NCBI GenBank assembly: GCA_045652765.1
Contig: JAZOLG010000009.1
Coordinates: forward strand, 1-25,204
Origin: UBA1231 sp045652765
GTDB lineage: Bacteria; Bacillota_I; Bacilli_A; ML615J-28; CAG-313
Length of the DNA stretch: 25,204 nt
Direction: 5' to 3'
In this document: in pieces, positions 15,910-23,389 of the stretch
Layout of the letters: each line of letters starts with the position of its first letter
Numbering within the stretch: position 1 is the stretch's first letter
The notes under the pieces: generated by a model
Told to the model about the DNA's origin: nothing
Databases searched by the model: none
Seen by the model: only the letters and a program-made list of their open reading frames with translations
Position numbers and translations under genes: made by a program

Positions 15910-15938
15910 TCATATTTATTTAAATTAGAGCATATATA
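15910..15938 (+). promoter_or_regulatory. Sigma-E-like (mother-cell) promoter of cwlJ-gerQ
   Basis: TCATATT (15910-15916) fits the sigma-E -35 pattern KMATATT. After a 14-nt spacer comes CATATATA (15931-15938), matching six of eight positions of CATACAHT. Bacillus cwlJ and gerQ are both sigma-E genes, which agrees. In AT-rich DNA such matches arise by chance, so this remains a candidate. Confidence 0.5.
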
Positions 15939-15955
15939 TTACTACCTGAGGTGAT

Positions 15956-15983
15956 AATATATGGCAGTTGTTAAATATAACAA
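15956..15983 (-). promoter_or_regulatory. Possible promoter of the Fe-S protein-folD-pth-mfd group
   Basis: Minus strand: TTGTTA (15978-15983), 16-nt spacer, TATATT (15956-15961). It lies inside the first codons of divergent cwlJ, so the two promoters face each other across about 70 nt. It is the best candidate seen but not strong. Confidence 0.35.
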
Positions 15984-16377
15984 CGAAGAAACAAAATTAT
16001 TAGCAAGACTTATGCGAGCTGAAGCAGAAGGAGAAGGAGAACTCGGAATGTTGATGGTAGGAAATGTTGGAATCAATCGAGTTTTAGCAAACTGTTTAGA
16101 TTTCAAAAATATTAGAACTATCAAACAAATGGTTTTCCAAAGACCTGGTGGCTTTGAAGCTACGCTTAATTCTTATTTTTACCAAGCCGCTCGTAATATC
16201 GATATTAAACTTGCAAAACGAGTCATTAATGGCGAAAGATTTCATCCGGCAAGTAGAGCGTTATGGTTTTATAGTTCAAAATCTGGTTGCGAAGCTTCAT
16301 GGTGGGGAGCTTGGAATACTGGAAAATATAAATCACATTGTTTTTACACCCCAGTGGAAAGCGAAAATTGCTATTAG
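15961..16377 (+). CDS. cwlJ: Spore cortex-lytic enzyme CwlJ
   Basis: CwlJ is a SleB-family peptidoglycan hydrolase in the spore coat that degrades cortex peptidoglycan during germination, activated by calcium-dipicolinate. The 138-residue product has no signal peptide or LysM domain, which separates it from SleB. It carries ARLMRAEAEGEGELGMLMVG with the conserved Glu21, then NVGINRVLANCLDFKNIRTI and the C-terminal KSHCFYTP. Length matches Bacillus CwlJ (about 142). GAGGTG precedes the ATG. gerQ follows after 11 nt, reproducing the gerQ-cwlJ neighbourhood known from Bacillus but in the reverse gene order. Stop is TAG. Confidence 0.94.
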   Translation: MAVVKYNNEETKLLARLMRAEAEGEGELGMLMVGNVGINRVLANCLDFKNIRTIKQMVFQRPGGFEATLNSYFYQAARNIDIKLAKRVINGERFHPASRALWFYSSKSGCEASWWGAWNTGKYKSHCFYTPVESENCY

Positions 16378-16388
16378 AAAGGAGTTAT

Positions 16389-16742
16389 ATGACAATTAAT
16401 TATCAATATCCTTATGGTTTTAATCAACCATTTTTCTCTCAAAATCCCAATTTTGTACAAACGCCAAACTTTGCATATCCGCCAAACGCTAATCTACCAC
16501 TAGAACAATCATACGTAGAAAATATTTTACGACTTAATCGTGGTAAAACAGCTACTATATATATGAACTTTGAAAATAGTCAGTGGGGATCTAAAGTCTT
16601 TAAAGGTGAAATTACAGCCGCTGGCAAAGATCATATCATCTTAAAAGATTCGCAAACAGGTATTACTTATTTATTATTAACTATTTATTTATCTTATGTA
16701 GCGTTTGACTCCGATATTGACTATGAATATCCTTTTGCATAA
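16389..16742 (+). CDS. gerQ: Spore coat protein GerQ
   Basis: GerQ is an inner-coat protein required to localise or stabilise CwlJ in the spore. The 117-residue product has an N-terminal Asn/Gln/Pro/Phe/Tyr-rich stretch (1-37) and the conserved core from about 39: EQSYVENILRLNRGKTATIY, WGSKVFKGEITAAGKDHII, and TYLLLTIYLSYVAFDSDIDY. It is shorter than the roughly 180 residues of Bacillus GerQ, the difference lying in the N-terminal low-complexity part. The ATG at 16389 is chosen because AGGAG lies just upstream. The N-terminal tail has no lysine (first Lys is 53), unlike Bacillus GerQ, whose N-terminal lysines are cross-linked by transglutaminase. Confidence 0.93.
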   Translation: MTINYQYPYGFNQPFFSQNPNFVQTPNFAYPPNANLPLEQSYVENILRLNRGKTATIYMNFENSQWGSKVFKGEITAAGKDHIILKDSQTGITYLLLTIYLSYVAFDSDIDYEYPFA

Positions 16743-16753
16743 TATAGTTATTT

Positions 16754-16798
16754 AATTAGTTTTATAAACATTTGAAATTTGTTATAATAAAACTAATT
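16754..16798 (+). repeat. Inverted repeat overlapping the hit promoter
   Basis: AATTAGTTTTAT (16754-16765) and ATAAAACTAATT (16787-16798) are perfect 12-bp inverted arms around a 21-nt loop. The right arm overlaps the end of the -10 and abuts the ribosome-binding site. No T-tract follows, so it is not an ordinary terminator. Confidence 0.6.
16780..16788 (+). promoter_or_regulatory. Extended -10 promoter of the HIT gene
   Basis: TGT-TATAAT: a full-consensus -10 at 16783-16788 preceded by the TGn extension at 16780-16782. The -35 region is poor (TTTATA at 16761-16766, 16 nt upstream), which is typical when an extended -10 is present. Confidence 0.65.
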
Positions 16799-16810
16799 GG
16801 AGGTATATAT

Positions 16811-17209
16811 ATGTGCATTTTTTGTAAAATTGTTAATGGTGAAATACCAAGTTTTAAAATATATGAGTCAGATAACGCATTAGCTTTTTTAGATATTTCT
16901 CAAAATACAGTTGGTCATACTTTAGTAATTCCTAAAAAACATGTAGAAAACATTTTTGAACTTGATCCAGAAACTGGAAAAGATGTTTTTGATGCAGTTT
17001 TAAAAACTACACAAATTTTAAAAGAAAAACTAAATATAGAAAACTTAAATCTTTTAAATAATAATGGTACACTAGCAGGGCAAGTTGTTAATCATTATCA
17101 TATTCACATTATTCCACGATATGGCAATGATGAATGTTATTTTAAAGAATGCCCACATGAGCCAAATTTTGATGAATTAGCTAAATTACATAAGAAAATT
17201 ACAAATTAA
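16811..17209 (+). CDS. hit: HIT-family nucleotide hydrolase/transferase
   Basis: HIT (histidine triad) proteins of the HinT branch hydrolyse nucleoside phosphoramidates and similar adenylated compounds. The 132-residue product starts MCIFCKIVNGEIPSFKIYE, with an N-terminal CxxC that often binds zinc in this branch. It has the nucleotide-binding DISQNTVGHTLVIPKKHV and the catalytic triad NHYHIHIIPR. The upstream in-frame ATG at 16772 lies before the promoter and is rejected; GGAGG precedes 16811. In Bacillus the orthologue sits near the ecsA transporter genes; here it is a single gene next to gerQ. The in vivo role is not established. Confidence 0.95.
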   Translation: MCIFCKIVNGEIPSFKIYESDNALAFLDISQNTVGHTLVIPKKHVENIFELDPETGKDVFDAVLKTTQILKEKLNIENLNLLNNNGTLAGQVVNHYHIHIIPRYGNDECYFKECPHEPNFDELAKLHKKITN

Positions 17210-17229
17210 TATACTTATATATAAGTAAG

Positions 17230-17258
17230 AGTTCCTTTTATAAAAAGGAACTTTTTTT
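17230..17258 (+). terminator. Rho-independent terminator after hit
   Basis: A 10-bp perfect stem, AGTTCCTTTT (17230-17239) with AAAAGGAACT (17243-17252), closes a 3-nt loop and is followed by TTTTTTT on the plus strand. serS converges from the other side, and the hairpin may also act weakly there, though the minus-strand downstream tract is poor in T. Confidence 0.88.
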
Positions 17259-18534
17259 ATTTAATATATTCTAAACCACCCATATATGGTCTCAAAGCTT
17301 CAGGCACTTTGATAGAGCCATCTTCTTGTAAGTGGTTTTCAAGTAATGCAATAAGCATTCTAGGTGGAGCAACTACTGTGTTGTTTAATGTATGAGCAAA
17401 ATAATTACCATTTTCACCTTTTATTCTGATTCCTAAACGTCTTGCTTGCGCATCACCTAAGTTAGAGCAGCTTCCTACTTCAAAATATTTCTTTTGTCTT
17501 GGGCTCCATGCTTCAACATCGATACTCTTAACTTTTAAATCAGCCAAGTCTCCACTACAACATTCAAGTGTTCTAACAGGGATTTCCATGCTTACAAACA
17601 ATTCAACTGTATATTGATATAATTTTTCAAACCATTCTTTTGATTGTTCTGGTTCACAAACAACAATCATTTCTTGCTTTTCAAATTGATGTATACGGTA
17701 AATTCCTCTTTCTTCAATACCGTGTGCACCTTTTTCTTTTCTAAAACATGGTGAATAACTTGTTAAAGTGTAAGGTAATTTGTTTTTGTCGTTAATTGTA
17801 TCAATAAATTTACCAATCATTGAATGTTCACTTGTACCAATCAAGTATAAATCTTCACCCTCAATTTTATACATCATCGCATCCATTTCAGCAAAACTCA
17901 TTACGCCAGTAACAACATCACTTCTAATCATATATGGTGGAATACAATATGTAAAGCCTTTATTAATCATAAAATCTCTCGCATATGATAAAACAGCAGA
18001 ATGAAGCCTAGCGATATTTCCCATTAAATAATAAAAACCATTACCCGATACTTTTCTTGCACCATCTAAATCAATACCATTTACCTTTTCAATAATATCT
18101 AAATGATATGGTATTTCAAAGTTCGGTACTTTAGGTTCTAGATATCTTTGTACTTCAACATTTTCACTATCGTCTTTTCCAATTGGAACAGTTGGATCTA
18201 TGATGTTTGGAATAGTCATCATAATTTTCTTTAATTTAGCAGCAAGTTCTGCTTCTTCTTGTTCTAATGACACAAGTTTTTCATTAATTTCAACAACTTC
18301 TTGTTTAATTTTCATGGCTTCTTCTTGACGTTTTTCACGCATTAACTTGCCAATTTCGCCACTTGCACTATTTCTTTTAGCACGTAATACATCGCCTTCT
18401 TGTTTTACATCTCTAATTTTAATATCAAGTTCAATTGCTTCATCTACTAATGGAAGTTTTGCTTCTTGAAATTTATTTTTAATGTTTTGTTTAACAATTT
18501 CTGGATTTGCTCTTAAAAATTTAATATCTAACAT
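17257..18534 (-). CDS. serS: Seryl-tRNA synthetase with atypical active-site loops
   Basis: SerRS charges tRNA-Ser with serine. The 425-residue protein has an N-terminal two-helix coiled coil that grips the long variable arm (about 30-105). The class II catalytic domain has motif 2 FRKEKGAHGIEERG (about 264-277) and motif 3 near PPRMLIALLEN, and the bacterial-type end EALRPYMGG. Two loops look unlike the common bacterial form: TSEH at 234-237, where most bacteria have TAEVP, and GAHG at 269-272. Both resemble, from memory, archaeal-type sequences such as Pyrococcus SerRS. AGGAG lies 7 nt before the ATG. Expression is controlled by the serine T-box directly upstream. Stop is TAA. Confidence 0.96.
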   Translation of the reverse strand: MLDIKFLRANPEIVKQNIKNKFQEAKLPLVDEAIELDIKIRDVKQEGDVLRAKRNSASGEIGKLMREKRQEEAMKIKQEVVEINEKLVSLEQEEAELAAKLKKIMMTIPNIIDPTVPIGKDDSENVEVQRYLEPKVPNFEIPYHLDIIEKVNGIDLDGARKVSGNGFYYLMGNIARLHSAVLSYARDFMINKGFTYCIPPYMIRSDVVTGVMSFAEMDAMMYKIEGEDLYLIGTSEHSMIGKFIDTINDKNKLPYTLTSYSPCFRKEKGAHGIEERGIYRIHQFEKQEMIVVCEPEQSKEWFEKLYQYTVELFVSMEIPVRTLECCSGDLADLKVKSIDVEAWSPRQKKYFEVGSCSNLGDAQARRLGIRIKGENGNYFAHTLNNTVVAPPRMLIALLENHLQEDGSIKVPEALRPYMGGLEYIK

Positions 18535-18555
18535 AATTATTCTCCTTTATAAATA

Positions 18556-18585
18556 TAAAAAATCCCTGTTGAAAAACAACAGGGA
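18556..18585 (-). terminator. T-box terminator hairpin upstream of serS
   Basis: A 9-bp stem, TCCCTGTTG (18563-18571) with CAACAGGGA (18577-18585), closes an AAAAA loop (minus strand TTTTT) and is followed by a TTTTTT run. It is the intrinsic terminator that the T-box antiterminator competes with. Confidence 0.93.
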
Positions 18586-18779
18586 CGAACTCTTTTAGTC
18601 CGCGGTGCCACCCTTATTAGAGTTACCTCTCACTTTTGTAATAGATTACGGCCTATAACCGGAGCTTTTTTCAAAGTCACCTCCAAGGTAGATTCGCTAA
18701 GCTTTATTTAATAGTTCTCACCAACCACTATCTCTCTTAAAAATTCGTCTTAGGTACTATTCCTTTTCATCGGTTTTAC
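18556..18779 (-). ncRNA. T-box riboswitch, serine-specific, controlling serS
   Basis: The minus-strand leader contains the T-box core AAGGGTGGCACCGCGG around 18599-18614. The antiterminator bulge reads UGGC, so its variable base pairs with discriminator G, as in tRNA-Ser. In Stem I the 5' AGUA and 3' GAA (18693-18695) of the loop E motif are present, and the triplet after GAA is UCU (18690-18692), a serine codon, followed by A. The loop-closing helix CUAAG/CUUAG supports this register. Uncharged tRNA-Ser would stabilise the antiterminator and switch on serS. Confidence 0.93.
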
Positions 18780-18785
18780 TTTTTT

Positions 18786-18814
18786 ATTATATATTATTGT
18801 AAACCAAAAGTCAA
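18786..18814 (-). promoter_or_regulatory. Consensus sigma-A promoter of the serS T-box
   Basis: Minus strand: -35 TTGACT (18809-18814), 17-nt spacer, -10 TATAAT (18786-18791). It sits just past the gyrA terminator and places the transcript start near 18779. Confidence 0.88.
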
Positions 18815-18819
18815 CTTTT

Positions 18820-18856
18820 ATGCAAAATAAGTGGAGTATAAAACTCCACTTATTTT
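18820..18856 (-). terminator. Terminator after gyrA
   Basis: A 14-bp perfect stem (18824-18837 with 18843-18856) closes a 5-nt loop. The minus-strand T-tract is short (the stem's own TTTT, then GCAT), so it may be less efficient than others here. It overlaps the gyrA stop codon. Confidence 0.8.
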
Positions 18857-21470
18857 AAATATCATCATATTCTTCTTCTGATTCTGATTCATCCTCAGAA
18901 TCTTCAACTTCTTCTTGAACAAAATTTACTTTTGGTTCATCATCATATTCTTCTTCGAAATTAATATCATCAATTGTTTCATCGTTTTCTTCTTCGTCAT
19001 CGCCTCTTGGAACAATAGCAATAGATGCAACTGTATGAGAATCATATAACGAAACAACTTTTACACCTTGCGTATCTCTACCAATTGTTAGAATTTGATC
19101 TAAATGTGTTCTTACAACCATACCTTTATCCGTAATTACAATTAGATCGTCATCTCCTGATACTAATTTCAAACTTACAGGAATACCATTTTTACCAGTA
19201 AGGTTCATGAATTTTACGCCTTTACCATTTCTTCCTTTTGATTTAAATGATTCCACAGATGTTCGTTTTCCATATCCATTAGATGTAATAATCATAATAC
19301 TATCATTTTCATTGTTAGAAACACACATTCCAATTAATTTTTCACCTTCAGCGACCTTTATTCCACTTACGCCAGTAGCTGCACGTTTTGAAGAACGAAC
19401 CAATGACTCATTAAATCTTACTGCTTTACCATTTGATGCACCTAAAATGATTTCTTTTGTGCCATCTGTTAGAGCCACTTCCATTAATTCATCATTATCA
19501 TTTAAGTTGATTGCTCTAATACCTGTGCTTCTAATGTTTTTATACTGGATTAATTCAGTTTTCTTAATTATACCGCTCTTAGTAGCAAACAACAAGTATC
19601 CACCTTGTTCGACAGATTGACAATTTATGACAGCTGCTAATTTTTCATTATCCTCAAATGGTAATAAATTAACTAGAGGTAATCCTTTTGAAATTCGACT
19701 AGCAGCAGGTATTTGGAATGCCTTCATAATATATACTTTACCAAAATTTGTAAAGAATAACAAATTATCATGACTTGAAGTAAACAGTAGTCTTTCAACA
19801 AAGTCATCACCTTGCATCTTGGTTCCTGTAATCCCTTTACCTCCGCGTCTTTGTGCTCTATATGTATCTATATTCATTCGTTTAATATAGCCTTTATTAG
19901 TGATTGTTACTATAACGTCTTCAACATTAATTAAATCTTCGTCATTAACTTCTGTTTCGCTACTTGTATCGATTTCACTACGACGTTTATCGCTATATTT
20001 ATTTTTAACTTCTTGTAATTCATGCACTATAATTTGCATTTTTCTAGAATGATTTGCAAGTATATCTTCTAAATCATTAACAAGTTCAGTTAATTTAACT
20101 TTTTCTTCTTCAAGTTTATTTACTTGTAAACCTGTTAATGTTTGTAAACGCATATCCAGAATTGCTTTGGCTTGAATTTCAGTTAATAAGAATTTTTCAG
20201 TTAAACTCTTTATCGCAATATCAGGTGTTTCTGATGCTTTAATGATTGCGATAACTTCATCAATTGAAGCAAGAGCAATTAATAAACCTTCAACAATGTG
20301 CAATCGAGCTTTAGCTTTCTCTAAATCATATTGTGTTCTTCTTGTTATAACTTCTACTTGATGATCCAAATATCTGCTTAACATATCTTTAATATTAAAG
20401 ACTTTCGGTTGACCATTATCAAGCGCTAACATATTAATTCCATAAGTAGTTTGCATTTGAGTATGTTTAAATAAATTATTTAAAATTACTTTTGCGTTCG
20501 CATCTTTTTTAAGTTCAATTACTACTTTGATACCTTTTCGTGAAGATTCATCACGTAAATCTGTTACACCTTCAATAATTTTATTGTTGGCAATTTCAGC
20601 AATTCTTTCAATTAATCGTGTTTTGTTAACTTGATATGGTATTTCTTTAATAATAATTTCTTGTTTATTATTTTTTAACTTTACAAGTTCTGTTTTTGCG
20701 CGAACAGTCACAGTACCCATTCCTGTTAAATATGCTTTTTTAACTTGTTGAGTACCCATGATAATACCACCAGTAGGAAAGTCTGGCGCACTAATATAAT
20801 TTAAAAGTTCATCAATTTGTATATCTGGATTATTAATTATTGCCAATATCGCATCAATTGTTTCACCTAAATTGTGCGGTGGAATATTTGTTGCCATACC
20901 TACCGCGATTCCTGAAGTACCATTTACTAGTAAATTCGGATATCTACAAGGCAATACTGCTGGTTCTTTTTCACTACCATCATAGTTATCAACAAAATCA
21001 ACTGTATTTTTATCTAGATCCTTCAAAAGTTCTCCAGAAAGTTTTGACATTCTTGCTTCAGTATAACGCATTGCGGCAGCTCCATCTCCATCGACAGAAC
21101 CAAAATTTCCATGTCCATCTACTAATGGATATCTATAACTAAAGTTTTGAGCCATTCTTACCATTGCTTCATATACAGCTGTATCTCCATGAGGATGATA
21201 CTTACCAATTACATCGCCTACGATACGAGCAGATTTTTTGTGCGGACGATCGCTATAATTTCCTAATTGATGCATTGCATAAAGAATTCTTCTATGAACT
21301 GGCTTCATGCCATCTCTTACATCAGGCAATGCACGTGAAACGATAACACTCATTGCATAACTTAAGAAAGAATCTTTCATTTCATGATTTAAATCTACTT
21401 CCAAAACACCTTTTGGAAGAACATCCAATTGTTCTTCTTGTTCTTGGATTATATCTTTTTCATTATCCAT
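18855..21470 (-). CDS. gyrA: DNA gyrase subunit A with acidic C-terminal tail
   Basis: GyrA is the cleavage-religation subunit of gyrase, which introduces negative supercoils. The 871-residue protein has the winged-helix and tower domains, with catalytic Tyr136 in AAAMRYTEARMS. A C-terminal beta-pinwheel carries the GyrA box QRRGGKG, which marks it as gyrase rather than topoisomerase IV. The quinolone pocket reads GKYHPHGDTAVYEA, with Thr97 and Glu101 at the positions of E. coli Ser83 and Asp87. It exceeds the usual 820 or so residues because of a roughly 15-residue N-terminal extension and a 49-residue tail with 28 acidic residues. Within the tail a 17-nt direct repeat (18862-18878, 18940-18956) encodes EEEYDD twice. 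It starts 8 nt past gyrB. Confidence 0.97.
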   Translation of the reverse strand: MDNEKDIIQEQEEQLDVLPKGVLEVDLNHEMKDSFLSYAMSVIVSRALPDVRDGMKPVHRRILYAMHQLGNYSDRPHKKSARIVGDVIGKYHPHGDTAVYEAMVRMAQNFSYRYPLVDGHGNFGSVDGDGAAAMRYTEARMSKLSGELLKDLDKNTVDFVDNYDGSEKEPAVLPCRYPNLLVNGTSGIAVGMATNIPPHNLGETIDAILAIINNPDIQIDELLNYISAPDFPTGGIIMGTQQVKKAYLTGMGTVTVRAKTELVKLKNNKQEIIIKEIPYQVNKTRLIERIAEIANNKIIEGVTDLRDESSRKGIKVVIELKKDANAKVILNNLFKHTQMQTTYGINMLALDNGQPKVFNIKDMLSRYLDHQVEVITRRTQYDLEKAKARLHIVEGLLIALASIDEVIAIIKASETPDIAIKSLTEKFLLTEIQAKAILDMRLQTLTGLQVNKLEEEKVKLTELVNDLEDILANHSRKMQIIVHELQEVKNKYSDKRRSEIDTSSETEVNDEDLINVEDVIVTITNKGYIKRMNIDTYRAQRRGGKGITGTKMQGDDFVERLLFTSSHDNLLFFTNFGKVYIMKAFQIPAASRISKGLPLVNLLPFEDNEKLAAVINCQSVEQGGYLLFATKSGIIKKTELIQYKNIRSTGIRAINLNDNDELMEVALTDGTKEIILGASNGKAVRFNESLVRSSKRAATGVSGIKVAEGEKLIGMCVSNNENDSIMIITSNGYGKRTSVESFKSKGRNGKGVKFMNLTGKNGIPVSLKLVSGDDDLIVITDKGMVVRTHLDQILTIGRDTQGVKVVSLYDSHTVASIAIVPRGDDEEENDETIDDINFEEEYDDEPKVNFVQEEVEDSEDESESEEEYDDI

Positions 21471-21478
21471 ATAAGCAC

Positions 21479-23389
21479 CTAAACGTCAAGATTCTTAACA
21501 AACACAGCATTTTCTTCAATAAATTCTCTTCTAGGTTCAACATCATCACCCATTAAAGTACTAAAGATTCTGTCAGCTTCAATAGAATCATCTATATTTA
21601 CTCTTATTAATGTTCTAACCTCAGGATCCATTGTTGTTTCCCAAAGTTGTTCTGCGTTCATTTCTCCCAACCCTTTATATCTTTGTATATTTGGTTTTCC
21701 ATTATATTTTTTTAATTTCTCTTCTAACTCTTCATCACTATATGCGTATTCTACACGCTTATTTTGCGAAATTTTGAACAAAGGAGGCATAGCTATATAA
21801 ACATAACCCTCCTCAATTAAAGGTTTCATATAGCGGTAAAAAAACGTTAATAATAAAGTTGTTATGTGAGCACCATCGACATCGGCATCGGTCATAATTA
21901 CAACTTTATGATATCTTGCTTTTGATATGTCAAACTCATCTTTTATTCCTGTTCCTATAGCTTGAATAATTGAAATTATTTCTTTGTTGCTTAAAATTTT
22001 ATCTTCGCGCGCTTTTTCAACGTTTAAAACCTTACCTCTTAATGGCAAAATAGCTTGAAACAAACTATTTCTACCTTGTTTGGCTGATCCGCCGGCAGAA
22101 TCCCCTTCGACGATATACATTTCAGAAATTTTCGGATCTTTACTTCGACAATCTGCTAATTTTGATGCAAACCCTAAAGAATCAAGTGGACTCTTTCTTC
22201 TTGTTGCTTCACGTGCTTTTCTAGCAGCTATACGAGCTCTTAATGCAATCAATGTTTTTTCTAATATAATTTTCGCAACACCCGGATTTTCCTTTAAATA
22301 TGCGTCAAAATATTCCGTCATTAATTGTGATGCAGCTCTTCTTACTTCTGTATTACCTAATTTTTCTTTAGTTTGTCCTTCAAATTGAGGTTCACTTACT
22401 TGGCAAGATACAATAGCCGTCAAACCTTCTCTTACATCATCGCCTGATAATCCTTCCTCTTTTTTTAATAGATTATTGGCTTTGGCATATCCATTTAATA
22501 TTCTTGTCAAACTCGTTCTGAAGCCTTCTTCATGGGTTCCTCCAGAAGGAGTATGGATATTATTTACAAATGAATAGACATTTGATGAATATTCTTCTGT
22601 ATATTGCAAAGCTATTTCAAATTGAATATCGTCAACATTTTCTTCAATATATATAATGTCGTTATGAAGCACCGCTTTCCCTTTGTTTAAAAATTTAACA
22701 TATTCTACAAGCCCACCATCATATTTATATACTGCAGATTTTGGTTGCTTTGGATCTCTTGTATCACTAATTGTTATTTTTAGCCCTTTATTTAAAAAAG
22801 CAAGTTGTTGAATACGATGTCTTAATGTTTCATATTCAAACACAACTGTATCTTTAAAAATAGTTGCATCAGGTTTAAACATTACCGTACTACCTCTTCT
22901 GTCAGTAGTACCAATAATTTTTAAAGGTTCAACAGATTTACCTGTTTCAAATCGTTGAAAATATTTTTTCCCATCTCTTTCAACACAAACTTCCAACCAC
23001 TCACTTAATGCGTTAACTACAGACGCACCAACTCCATGCAATCCTCCAGACACTTTATAGCTCTTTCCGTCAAATTTACCACCAGCATGTAGGACTGTAA
23101 AAATAGTTTCTATCGTGGAAACTAGCGTTTTAGGATGTATGTCTGTGGGCATTCCACGACCGTTGTCCACAACTTTGATTGAGTTTTCCCCGAAAATTTC
23201 GACATTAATCTCATTGCAATATCCCGCCATAGCTTCGTCTATAGCATTGTCAACTATTTCCCAAACTAAATGGTGTAATCCTTTTGGTCCTGTTGATCCA
23301 ATATACATACCAGGACGTTTTCTTACTGGATCTAACCCTTCTAATACTTGTATACTACTGGAATTATAAGAATCTACATTTGAATTCAT
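21479..23389 (-). CDS. gyrB: DNA gyrase subunit B
   Basis: GyrB is the ATPase subunit of gyrase. The 636-residue product has the GHKL ATP-binding domain (EIVDNAIDEAMAGYC, DNGRGMP, GGLHGVGASVVNALS), the transducer domain, and the TOPRIM domain with EGDSAGGSAKQGR and DADVDGAHI. The C-terminal IQRYKGLGEMNAEQLWETT segment is present. There is no long insertion of the enterobacterial type. The ATG directly follows the recF stop (TAA-ATG), with AGGAGG inside the end of recF. Length is normal; stop is TAG. Confidence 0.98.
   Translation of the reverse strand: MNSNVDSYNSSSIQVLEGLDPVRKRPGMYIGSTGPKGLHHLVWEIVDNAIDEAMAGYCNEINVEIFGENSIKVVDNGRGMPTDIHPKTLVSTIETIFTVLHAGGKFDGKSYKVSGGLHGVGASVVNALSEWLEVCVERDGKKYFQRFETGKSVEPLKIIGTTDRRGSTVMFKPDATIFKDTVVFEYETLRHRIQQLAFLNKGLKITISDTRDPKQPKSAVYKYDGGLVEYVKFLNKGKAVLHNDIIYIEENVDDIQFEIALQYTEEYSSNVYSFVNNIHTPSGGTHEEGFRTSLTRILNGYAKANNLLKKEEGLSGDDVREGLTAIVSCQVSEPQFEGQTKEKLGNTEVRRAASQLMTEYFDAYLKENPGVAKIILEKTLIALRARIAARKAREATRRKSPLDSLGFASKLADCRSKDPKISEMYIVEGDSAGGSAKQGRNSLFQAILPLRGKVLNVEKAREDKILSNKEIISIIQAIGTGIKDEFDISKARYHKVVIMTDADVDGAHITTLLLTFFYRYMKPLIEEGYVYIAMPPLFKISQNKRVEYAYSDEELEEKLKKYNGKPNIQRYKGLGEMNAEQLWETTMDPEVRTLIRVNIDDSIEADRIFSTLMGDDVEPRREFIEENAVFVKNLDV

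Noticed and set aside
15961..16377. Assignment of this cell-wall hydrolase as SleB.
   Set aside because: No signal peptide or peptidoglycan-binding domain is present, the length matches CwlJ, and gerQ is adjacent, so CwlJ is the better call.
21150..21190. Possible quinolone-resistance substitution in GyrA (Thr at the E. coli Ser83 position).
   Set aside because: Thr here and Glu at the second position occur as natural residues in other Gram-positive gyrases, so a resistance claim is unsupported without a susceptible relative.
20850..21556. Several plus-strand open frames of 60-100 codons opposite gyrA and gyrB (and similar ones elsewhere).
   Set aside because: They lie antisense to long conserved genes, lack ribosome-binding sites and family features, and have composition expected from complements of coding DNA.
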